5,004 nucleotides of DNA from DATKDU01 sp035512595 (GTDB taxonomy: Bacteria > Planctomycetota > Planctomycetia > Pirellulales > Pirellulaceae). Below the pieces are notes generated by a model. The model was not told where the DNA came from, did no database searches, and saw only the letters and a list, made by a program, of their open reading frames with translations. Within the stretch, counting starts at the first letter, position 1. Each line of letters opens with the position of its first letter. The stretch lies in contig DATKDU010000171.1 in assembly GCA_035512595.1 (NCBI GenBank), positions 1-5,004 on the forward strand, in the 5' to 3' direction. Both the position numbers and the translations under genes were made by a program. Below are positions 1 through 4,922 of this stretch, one piece after another.

Positions 1-20
1 TCCTCAAAGGTGAGTGTTCC

Positions 21-1172
21 ATGGAAGCCACCCAGCAATTAAGTCTTGACGTCTCGTTGAAACAGTTGGCCGCCTTTGAAGCCAGCCTATACCCGGTGAC
101 GACGCTCTATCTCAACGCAAAGCCTGATGGGCAAGGGAAGCACCACTTTGCCGCGTTTGCTCGCAAGGAGCTGAAGATGCGCTCGAAGACCTTTCCAAAG
201 GACTCCTTGCAGAAAGAGGCGTTCGACCGGGACGCGCAGAAAATCGAAAGTTACCTCGAGAACGATGTGCTGCCTGCGACCAACGCGCTTGCGATCTTCG
301 CGTGTTTCGGAGAGGGAGAGTTTTTTGAGGTCTTACAGCTAGGGAGCGAGATCCCGAACAACCAAATCTTCGTGCAGAATAAACCCAACCTATTCTGGCT
401 GGCTTGGCTCAACGACCACTTTAGGCGCTATGCGGTGGCCGTTGGGGACACGATGTCGGCACGCGTGTTTCTGTTCGGACTCGGTCAAGTCGTCGAGCGC
501 GAGGAGATCGACAATCCGCACCCGCGTCATACGCAGGCCGGTGGGTGGTCGCAGGCGCGATATCAGCGCAGAGCGGAGAATTTCTCTCAAAAGCACGCCC
601 AGGAAGTGGCTGACGTCTTGGAGCAGCTGGTCCGTGAGGAACGAGTCGACCATATTCTTCTTGTGGGTGATGAGATGGCCGTTCCCGCCCTCCAATCCCG
701 GTTGCATCCGAACCTGATTGACAAAGTTCGGGTGTTGAGACTGGAAAGCAACGCACCCGAAGACGAAATTATCAAAGAGTCACTGGAGGCGATGCGCCAG
801 GAGGATGCGCTCCAGGACGTGGATCTTGCGCAACGGCTCATCGAAGAGTATCGCAGCGGCGGGCTGGCGGTAGCCGGATTGCATGATACGCTCAGTGCTC
901 TCGCAAATGGTCAGGTGAATGAGCTGGTTGTGACCGCCGAACCAGCGGGGATCGAAGAAGACGGGGAACTCGATCCCCAGGTGCTGACAGCGCTGGGGTG
1001 CGAGCATCTAGTCCGCGCGGGCGACGAGGCGGCTAAGGAGAGGCCCCAGGCTATCGCTGACGCACTCGTGACAAGAGCGGAGCAGACGAGCGCCACGGTA
1101 TCTTTCGTCGAGGATGGGGCACTACTGTCCTCCGTTGGAGGCGTAGGAGCATTCCTGCGATATCGAATTTAG
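21..1172 (+). CDS. baeRF/Rv2629-type release-factor-like protein (eRF1/Pelota/Vms1 superfamily)
   Basis: A 383-residue soluble protein with no signal peptide or membrane segment. Residues 170-187 contain the glycine-rich block HTQAGGWSQARYQRR followed by AEN, the hallmark I recognise from bacterial relatives of archaeo-eukaryotic release factor 1 (baeRF families, mycobacterial Rv2629). This loop corresponds to the GGQ/GSQ loop of eRF1 and Vms1; here it reads GGW, with Gln178 two residues on. The C-terminal part (about 280-383) looks like the eRF1 domain-3 fold, with GLHDTLSALANGQVNELVV and a terminal SVGGVGAFLRY. Only one Cys (Cys327) lies in the late region, so no zinc knuckle is visible. 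Relatives include the ribosome hibernation factors Balon and Msmeg1130, so a ribosome-binding role in the cytoplasm is plausible but inferred. The start is set by AAGGTGAG six bases upstream of ATG. The histone-like gene follows after 22 bases. The promoter lies outside the window. Family assignment is fairly sure; exact role is not. Confidence 0.85.
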   Translation: MEATQQLSLDVSLKQLAAFEASLYPVTTLYLNAKPDGQGKHHFAAFARKELKMRSKTFPKDSLQKEAFDRDAQKIESYLENDVLPATNALAIFACFGEGEFFEVLQLGSEIPNNQIFVQNKPNLFWLAWLNDHFRRYAVAVGDTMSARVFLFGLGQVVEREEIDNPHPRHTQAGGWSQARYQRRAENFSQKHAQEVADVLEQLVREERVDHILLVGDEMAVPALQSRLHPNLIDKVRVLRLESNAPEDEIIKESLEAMRQEDALQDVDLAQRLIEEYRSGGLAVAGLHDTLSALANGQVNELVVTAEPAGIEEDGELDPQVLTALGCEHLVRAGDEAAKERPQAIADALVTRAEQTSATVSFVEDGALLSSVGGVGAFLRYRI

Positions 1173-1194
1173 ACAGCCATCGCGAGAGGAGCCG

Positions 1195-1716
1195 ATGAGC
1201 AAGAAATCAAGCGTGCACCCTGACTACTATAAAACCGCTGGACGTGAGCCCCAGGGGCAGGCCGTCATCCAGGAGGTCGAGCGGCAGAAGTTCCGGGAGC
1301 AAGAGGCATTTCTAGAGAAGCAGGCCGGTCGCAGAAATCTGGTGCCCGCAGCCAACCGGGTGCCCACTCCTGAGCAGAATCGTTCTCGGGACACGAAGTC
1401 CGGGCAGGCAAATAACCGAGAACGCGAGCACGTCAACGACCAGCCTCCTAAAACTAAGGCGTCGGTGGAAAAGAAGGCGACACGTCGAGTCGCCGGTAAG
1501 GCTACGGCATCGGCAGAAAAGAAGCCGGCGCGTCGGCTCGCCGGTAATGCTACGGCATCGGCGGAAAAAAAGCGGCCGCGTCGAGTCGCCAGTAAGGCTA
1601 CAAAGCGGGCTCCGGCTCCAAGGGCAGCTAAGCCGAAGAGCAAGAGTCAAAAACAAGTATCGAAGCGGGCCGTCGAAAAGCGGCCGCGACCGTCAGCAAG
1701 AAGCGGAAGAAAGTAG
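1195..1716 (+). CDS. Basic histone-H1-like Lys/Ala/Arg-rich protein with internal repeats
   Basis: A 173-residue, very basic protein. Residues 21-45 (GQAVIQEVERQKFREQEAFL and onward) look like a charged helix. About 46-87 is polar and probably disordered. From 88 there are three tandem units of the form K/N-A-T-A-S-A-E-K-K-x-x-R-R-x-A-G/S, then a Lys/Pro/Ala/Arg tail. This resembles the tails of bacterial H1-like proteins (Hc1, AlgP, extended HU), so DNA or RNA binding through a disordered tail is a reasonable inference. No HU-type globular fold is visible. The start is backed by GAGAGGAG five bases before ATG. It lies 22 bases after the release-factor-like gene on the same strand, so co-transcription is likely. 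The C-terminal end may be affected by a frameshift in an A run at 1676-1679: the other frame reads KAAATVSKKRKKVA and stops at 1760. No clear terminator follows. Confidence 0.7.
   Translation: MSKKSSVHPDYYKTAGREPQGQAVIQEVERQKFREQEAFLEKQAGRRNLVPAANRVPTPEQNRSRDTKSGQANNREREHVNDQPPKTKASVEKKATRRVAGKATASAEKKPARRLAGNATASAEKKRPRRVASKATKRAPAPRAAKPKSKSQKQVSKRAVEKRPRPSARSGRK
1456..1593 (+). repeat. In-frame tandem repeats (about 48 bp) in the histone-like gene
   Basis: Three adjoining coding units at residues 88-101, 102-117 and 118-133. They read KASVEKKATRRVAG, KATASAEKKPARRLAG and NATASAEKKRPRRVAS. The DNA is also repeated (GCTACGGCATCGGC then GAAAA runs, then CGTCG), which implies recent expansion by duplication or slippage rather than only similar amino-acid composition. 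Unit number may vary among strains. Confidence 0.85.
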
Positions 1717-1761
1717 CTTGCAGTCGATTCCGCGAGAGGACCCAGAGCGCGCGCGTTTAGA

Positions 1762-1900
1762 TTCAGAGCCGCGACGGTGAGAAGCTGTCAAATAATCGAA
1801 AAACGCCCCTTTTTCCACAGAGTAACTTACTGAAACATAAAGGACGAAATTCTCAGACTGCAATTCTTGACAGCTTCTGACGGAGCGGTGAGGACCCGCG
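1762..1900 (+). repeat. Dispersed repeat copy interrupted by the first MITE-like element
   Basis: The left arm TTCAGAGCCGCGACGGTGA (1762-1780) and the right arm TGACGGAGCGGTGAGGAC (1878-1895) match the two halves of the uninterrupted repeat at 1974-2043 (CAGAGCCGCG ... GCGGTGAGGAC). The 97-bp element lies between them. Joining the arms with a single TGA rebuilds a continuous copy. The boundaries of the parent repeat are approximate. Confidence 0.6.
1781..1877 (+). mobile_element. MITE-like element, copy 1
   Basis: A 97-bp non-coding element with perfect 11-bp terminal inverted repeats, GAAGCTGTCAA at the left and TTGACAGCTTC at the right. It is flanked on both sides by TGA (1778-1780 and 1878-1880), which fits a 3-bp target duplication. 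A nearly identical copy lies inverted at 3301-3398; by eye they differ by a few substitutions and one single-base indel. The interior holds a short palindrome, AGTAACTTACT (1821-1831), and is AT-richer than its surroundings. There is no room for a transposase, so movement would need one supplied in trans. Three-base duplications are typical of IS3-type elements, but the parent family is not identified. Confidence 0.75.
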
Positions 1901-1973
1901 GGCGTGAAATGCCGCCCTGGAACCGGCTCGGCACTGTGCTTGGGCTCCGTCGACGCGCTGCCTCTCTATACGG

Positions 1974-2043
1974 TTCGAGTTCGCTTCGCCATTCCGACTC
2001 AGAGCCGCGCGCGTCAAGCAAGCGGTGAGGACTTGGCAGCAGA
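1974..2043 (+). repeat. Dispersed repeat, uninterrupted (empty-site) copy
   Basis: This copy runs TTCGAGTTCGCTTCGCCAT, then GACTCAGAGCCGCGCGCGT, then CAAGCAAGCGGTGAGGAC and TTGGCAGCAGA. The left part matches the reverse complement of 3400-3443 almost base for base, and GCAAGCGGTGAGGACT matches the reverse complement of 3281-3297. Those two blocks are separated there by a MITE-like element. It lies just beyond the stop codon of the DUF1080 gene (minus strand). The rest of 1881-1973 holds a small GGGCG/CGCCC hairpin (1899-1917) and nothing else I can name. Confidence 0.7.
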
Positions 2044-2053
2044 AGAGGGTCCT

Positions 2054-2764
2054 TCAATTCTCCCCAGGCGCCGTCACCCCAGGCGGCAGCTCCAGAATCT
2101 GGATGTTGCGGAAGTGAATCTCCGCTCCCTCCGATTCGAGGCAGAGATAGCCTTTCTTTTGCGAGGAGCGGCTGATGCCGTTTACGAACTTGCCATTCAC
2201 GGAAAGTTTGATCACGCCGTCCACGGCGACAACGTCGTAGGTGTTCCACTCGCCGCGTCCCTTGGCGCGGTTCTCGATGGACTTGCTCCTGGTCCCCCGA
2301 GGATTATCGGGAATGGTTTGGACTCCTCCCACGCCGAAGAGCTCGCCATGCACATAAGCGAGGGGCGGGGTTTCGCCATTTCGCTTGTTGAGATTCACCC
2401 AGTCAAGTTCGAGCATCTGCACCTCGACCCCGTTGGGAAGGCGCGTCCGCGGATCTGGTTGCGCGTCGCTCCAAACGAACACTCCGGAGTTTCCTCCCGG
2501 CTCAACATGCATCCATTCGATATGCACTACGAAATTCTCGTATTGCTTTTCGGACCGCATCACACCGATCGGACGGCCGGAACAAACCAGCACGCCGTCG
2601 CGGACGGACCAAGTATCTTCCGCGGTATTCACGTTCACCCAGCCGGTCAAATCCTTGCCGTTGAACAGGCTTTGAAATCCAGGAACAGGCTCACCGATCG
2701 CCGGGCCCGTGCCCGCCACAACAAGGACTGCGCCCAACGCCACCGCCATCGCGAATCGTCTCAT
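2054..2764 (-). CDS. Secreted DUF1080 protein (3-keto-disaccharide hydrolase-like domain)
   Basis: A 236-residue protein. Residues 1-25 form a signal peptide (MRR, a hydrophobic stretch AMAVALGAVLVVAGTG, then AIGEP). There is no lipobox Cys, so it is probably exported and released. The rest is one complete PF06439 domain with a jelly-roll (LamG-like) fold: FQSLFNGKDLTGW near the mature N-terminus, WSVRDGVLVCSGRPIGVMRS, YENFVVHIEW, PGGNSGVFVW, GVEVQMLE, GEWNTYDVVAVDGVIKLSVN, and a closing IHFRNIQILEL. Members hydrolyse 3-keto-glycosides or bind carbohydrate and abound in Acidobacteriota, Planctomycetota and Bacteroidota. The ATG at 2764 is preferred because GAGG lies eight bases upstream and it starts the signal peptide directly. 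The frame stays open to 2917, but that extension looks non-coding. No oxidoreductase partner is adjacent, so it stands alone between repeats. Substrate unknown. Confidence 0.9.
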   Translation of the reverse strand: MRRFAMAVALGAVLVVAGTGPAIGEPVPGFQSLFNGKDLTGWVNVNTAEDTWSVRDGVLVCSGRPIGVMRSEKQYENFVVHIEWMHVEPGGNSGVFVWSDAQPDPRTRLPNGVEVQMLELDWVNLNKRNGETPPLAYVHGELFGVGGVQTIPDNPRGTRSKSIENRAKGRGEWNTYDVVAVDGVIKLSVNGKFVNGISRSSQKKGYLCLESEGAEIHFRNIQILELPPGVTAPGEN

Positions 2765-2897
2765 CGTCTCGACCTCGCTCCAAAAGATGTATTGATCGCT
2801 TTGTAGCATAGTCGGGGAAAAGGGGGCGAGCGGGACAGGAAAGCCGGGGAGAGACGACATGAGACGGCTGCCAGCGAGCACGCGGCGAGGCCTCGCA

Positions 2898-2943
2898 AGC
2901 AGACTCAGAGCACGCAACAGGCGGTAAGGACTTGACGGCAGAC
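2898..2943 (+). repeat. Dispersed repeat, short copy
   Basis: AGACTCAGAGCACGCAACAG then GCGGTAAGGACTTGACGGCAGA aligns with the 1998-2043 part of the uninterrupted copy (GACTCAGAGC ... GCGGTGAGGACTTGGCAGCAGA), with a shortened middle. It is preceded by the perfect 12-bp palindrome GCGAGGCCTCGC (2885-2896). A run of six T follows at 2951-2956 after a weak TGAC/GTCA stem. Too weak to call a terminator. Confidence 0.55.
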
Positions 2944-2964
2944 TGTCACCTTTTTTCGCACCCG

Positions 2965-3115
2965 CATGAAATCAGCAGCTTGGTTCGATGGGCCGGGCGC
3001 GAGAACGGGCTGACTGTCCCGACAGCAGCATTTACCGCGGGCTGATTGACTCGGATTCGGCGGATATCGAAACCCGGCGTTTGGGCACGGCAGCCCAGCG
3101 CCGGGTTTGTTTTTT
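2965..3115 (+). ncRNA. Candidate structured small RNA ending at an intrinsic terminator
   Basis: No protein gene on the plus strand leads into the strong terminator at 3070-3115, and the sequence before it folds. AATCAGC (2970-2976) is exactly complementary to GCTGATT (3041-3047). Inside that pairing GCTGaCTGT (3009-3017) pairs with ACAGCAGC (3022-3029) around a CCCG loop with a bulged A3013. Together this suggests a transcript of roughly 150 bases. The 5' end is arbitrary and no good promoter is visible. The short open frames here (for example 2988-3233 plus, 2905-3153 minus) look non-coding. It could instead be a riboregulator remnant or a repeat-derived structure. The family is not recognised. 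Confidence 0.35.
3070..3115 (+). terminator. Strong Rho-independent terminator, plus strand
   Basis: AAACCCGGCG (3070-3079) pairs perfectly with CGCCGGGTTT (3099-3108). Within it TGGGC (3082-3086) pairs with GCCCA (3093-3097) around an ACGGCA loop. A G and six T (3110-3115) follow. The minus-strand side has no T tract, so it acts in the plus direction only. No plus-strand coding sequence precedes it. Confidence 0.8.
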
Positions 3116-3182
3116 GCAGACAGCAGGAGCCGAATCGAGGCCAAATTGCGCACGGGGCAGACTCCGCGCGGTCAGAATGCAG

Positions 3183-3255
3183 ACGAGTGAGCACGCAGGG
3201 ATTGCGACACCAGACTCAGAGACGCGACCGTAAGGGAGCGCTCGGACCTGAGGGG
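3183..3255 (+). repeat. Dispersed repeat, divergent copy
   Basis: GAGTGAGCACGCAGGGATTG, then CAGACTCAGAGACGCGACCG and TAAGGGAGCGCTCGGACCTGA. The layout GAGCACGC ... GCGA ... CAGACTCAGAG ... ACGC repeats that of 2876-2914 (CGAGCACGC ... CTCGCAAG ... CAGACTCAGAGC ACGC). The CGCGACCGTAAGGGAGCG part matches the CCGCGACGGTGA...GGAGCG arms around the first MITE-like copy. Boundaries are approximate. Between the terminator at 3115 and this repeat I see nothing. Confidence 0.5.
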
Positions 3256-3275
3256 TTTTGCGATGGCCTCTGGCG

Positions 3276-3443
3276 TCGGCGAGTCCTCACCGATTGCTCA
3301 GAAGCTGTCAAGAATTGCAGGCTGAGAGTTTTCGTCCTTTATGTTTCAGTAAGTTACTCTGTGGAAATAGGGGCGTTTTTCGATTATTTGACAGCTTCTC
3401 ATCACGCGCGCGGCTCTGAGTGGAGATGGCGAAGCGGACTCGC
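3276..3443 (-). repeat. Dispersed repeat copy interrupted by the second MITE-like element
   Basis: On the minus strand the left arm (3443-3400) reads CGAGTCCGCTTCGCCATC, then TCCACTCAGAGCCGCGCGCG and TGA. The right arm (3297-3276) reads GCAATCGGTGAGGACTCGCCG. Both arms match the uninterrupted copy at 1974-2034, except that the element is inserted between them. This is the clearest filled-versus-empty comparison in the window. Confidence 0.65.
3301..3398 (-). mobile_element. MITE-like element, copy 2 (inverted)
   Basis: A 98-bp inverted copy of the element at 1781-1877, with the same 11-bp terminal inverted repeats (GAAGCTGTCAA / TTGACAGCTTC). On the plus strand it is flanked by TCA at 3298-3300 and 3399-3401, that is TGA in element orientation, as for copy 1. 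Small differences from copy 1 (an A for T in the CCCCT run, an indel after GACGAAA, a C for A near the right end) show independent drift. No coding capacity. Confidence 0.75.
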
Positions 3444-3488
3444 CAACTCGTGGCTGTGAGACTGCGGGACTACGACTTGCTCCGCATC

Positions 3489-3748
3489 TCTCGCGAGCTT
3501 AATTTGGGCACTAATATACTTGCCTAATCCAAGCTGAGTAGGGCCGGTCGCGACTCGCAAATGGAGCCATATGGAAGCGATCTAAATTCTTGGCGGTTAG
3601 AAGCGGTTTCCAGTGGGTTTCTAGGTCTGTCCATTCAGCCTTGCTGGAGAGATATCCCGCCACAACCAACATGGGCTTATCAGACTTCGACCTTACGCCT
3701 ATTCCAGGATCAGTTCCAGAATCAAGTCAAGTATATTATTGCCTTAAT
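3489..3748 (-). pseudogene. Decayed DUF3800 gene, N-terminal part only, two frameshifts
   Basis: Three minus-strand frames join into one recognisable protein start. Piece 1 (3748-3728) reads IKAIIYL, with ATT where ATG would be expected. Piece 2 (3723-3529) reads DSGTD, then DKPMLVVAGYLSSKAEW, LETHWKPLL, DRFHMAPF and RDRPYSAW, stopping at 3511 if read on. Piece 3 (3530-3489) reads GLGKYISAQIKLAR. The order Y-x-D-x-SGT, AGYL, EW, W..LL, FHM and the later W is the N-terminal third of DUF3800 (PF12686), an RNase-H-like family of unknown function, often near mobile or defence genes, usually well over 200 residues. The remainder is missing; GC-rich repeat sequence begins soon after. The DNA is AT-richer than its neighbours, suggesting transfer. 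It lies 80 bases downstream of the epimerase gene on the same strand. Confidence 0.7.
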
Positions 3749-3827
3749 TTGGACAAGCCAGCAGCACGGCTCCTACATTAGGAAGGTGGGCGCGGAGGCC
3801 CGCCCCCATCAATCCTGGCGAGAAAAT

Positions 3828-4733
3828 TCAAGCCAGCGCTTGTTCCAGCGCCGGCCGCAGATCCGGATACTGGAAGCGGTAGCCCGCGGCTTGTGTTCTC
3901 CGCGGCAGGACACGCTTGCTCGAAAGCAACTCGGTCGAAAATCCACCCAGCACGATCCTCAAGGCGAAGGCCGGGGCGGGCATGAAAGCGGGCCGATTGA
4001 GCACCGCGCCGAGCACCTTCGCGAAATCTTTTTGTCGTACAGGATTGGGCGCTGTGGCGTTGACGACGCCTTCGTGGCCGCCGCCAAGAAGAAACAGAAT
4101 CAGACCGGCCAGGTCGTCGCGGTGAATCCATGACCACCATTGCTTGCCGGAGCCAAGTGGCCCGCCGACGCCGAGTTTAAAAGGCGTCAGCATGGCTTGG
4201 AGCGCGCCGCCACCTGGTCCCACGACGATGCCAATGCGGGGCGTGACGACAGAGACGCCGTGGCCGCGCGCCAAGTTGGCCGCAGCTTCCCATAGCCGGG
4301 AAGTATCGGCGAGGAAGTCGTTGCCGGGTTTGGAATCCTCGGTCAACTCCTCGTCGCCACGGTCTCCGTAGAAACCGATGGCGCTGGCGGAGACGAGAAT
4401 TTTCGGCCGTCGGCTGGCCTTGGCGATACCTTCCACCAGGTTCTCCGTGCCGATCACCCGCGAATCGCGAATCGCCTGTTTCTTGTCCTCGGTCCAGCGG
4501 CCGACAACGGGTTCACCCGCCAGGTTCACGACGCCGTCCACTCCGTCGAAGGCCTCCACAGGCGGAGGGCCGGATCGTAGATCCCAGAAATGCGCCGCTT
4601 CCAGCGTCGGAAGGCGACTTTTGGCCGCGGACGTATCGCGCGTCAGCGCCACTACCTGATGGCCTTGGCTGCGCAGCAACTCGCACAGACGCCCGCCAAC
4701 AAATCCCGTTGCGCCAGTGACTAAAATCCGCAT
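3828..4733 (-). CDS. TIGR01777-family NAD(P)-dependent epimerase (SDR39U1/YfcH-like)
   Basis: A 301-residue cytosolic protein of usual family length. The N-terminal Rossmann fold carries MRILVTGATGFVG (GxxGxxG at 7-13), followed by the family markers DGVVNLAGEPVVGRWTEDKK (64-85 region), RVIGTENLVEGI, LVSASAIGFYGDRGDEELTE (113-132), DFLADTSRLWEAAA (139-151), RIGIVVGPGGGALQAM and WWSWIHRDDLAGL (199-211). Residues about 248-297 form the DUF1731 C-terminal domain (RPAFMPAPAFALRIVLGG ... FQYPDLRPAL). The classical SDR YxxxK pair is not visible: the aligned stretch reads SRLWEAAA, as I expect for this family. Substrate is unknown; members are annotated as nucleoside-diphosphate-sugar epimerases or cell-division-inhibitor-like proteins without firm proof. 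The ATG has only a weak ribosome site (GAG nine bases up), but MRILVTGATG is the standard family start. A promoter lies 37 bases upstream. No convincing terminator follows; the DUF3800 relic is next. Confidence 0.93.
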   Translation of the reverse strand: MRILVTGATGFVGGRLCELLRSQGHQVVALTRDTSAAKSRLPTLEAAHFWDLRSGPPPVEAFDGVDGVVNLAGEPVVGRWTEDKKQAIRDSRVIGTENLVEGIAKASRRPKILVSASAIGFYGDRGDEELTEDSKPGNDFLADTSRLWEAAANLARGHGVSVVTPRIGIVVGPGGGALQAMLTPFKLGVGGPLGSGKQWWSWIHRDDLAGLILFLLGGGHEGVVNATAPNPVRQKDFAKVLGAVLNRPAFMPAPAFALRIVLGGFSTELLSSKRVLPRRTQAAGYRFQYPDLRPALEQALA

Positions 4734-4769
4734 CAGAATCTCGACCGCCGGCCGGCAGCCAGCGTTACA

Positions 4770-4798
4770 AAGCTATCGTTCGGGACGGGCAAAGTCAA
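4770..4798 (-). promoter_or_regulatory. Sigma-70-type promoter for the epimerase gene
   Basis: On the minus strand TTGACT (4798-4793) is followed after 17 bases by TAGCTT (4775-4770). The -35 is near consensus and the spacer is ideal; the -10 matches at three of six positions. It predicts a start near 4763 and a leader of about 30 bases, which contains the palindrome GCCGGCCGGC (4747-4756). It lies downstream of the minus-strand terminator at 4863-4896, so the epimerase gene appears to have its own transcript. Confidence 0.5.
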
Positions 4799-4862
4799 CT
4801 GTGCAGACAGACTGTGTGAACGGACTTTTGAGCAGTGAGGCTTCGGGGGCGAGATCGGTGGC

Positions 4863-4896
4863 AAAAAAAAGAGGTCCCGGTGGACAGACCGGGACC
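4863..4896 (-). terminator. Rho-independent terminator, minus strand
   Basis: GGTCCCGGT (4873-4881) pairs perfectly with ACCGGGACC (4888-4896) around a six-base loop. On the minus strand the stem is followed by TC and eight T (complement of the A run 4863-4870). It ends a transcript coming from the right of the window. The stretch 4799-4862 between it and the epimerase promoter holds nothing I can identify. Confidence 0.85.
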
Positions 4897-4922
4897 CGAG
4901 GAGTGAGGACTGTACAGCGTCT

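Noticed and set aside
1904..2806. A 300-residue plus-strand open frame
   Set aside because: It lies antisense to the DUF1080 gene, has no recognisable domains, and is the kind of long antisense frame that GC-rich codon use produces.
2765..2917. Upstream extension of the DUF1080 gene to a start at 2917
   Set aside because: The extra 51 residues would put the signal peptide inside the protein. The ATG at 2764 has its own ribosome site.
2983..2989. GGTTCGA as a tRNA T-loop (also near 1972)
   Set aside because: Neither site has a flanking 5-bp T-stem or acceptor pairing.
1762..3443. CRISPR array
   Set aside because: The repeats are few, irregularly spaced, in both orientations and divergent, with no regular spacers or cas genes.
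3515..3520. TATACT as a plus-strand -10 promoter element
   Set aside because: No -35 hexamer at 16-18 bases, and the sequence lies inside the DUF3800 relic.
3590..3781. A 63-residue plus-strand frame starting at TTG in AT-rich sequence
   Set aside because: The opposite strand here encodes recognisable DUF3800 motifs, which explains the open frame better.
3788..3805. GGGCG/CGCCC hairpin as the epimerase terminator
   Set aside because: Only five base pairs and no T run on the minus strand.
3561..4133. A 190-residue plus-strand open frame
   Set aside because: It spans the antisense of the DUF3800 relic and the end of the epimerase gene, so it is a chance frame with no family features.
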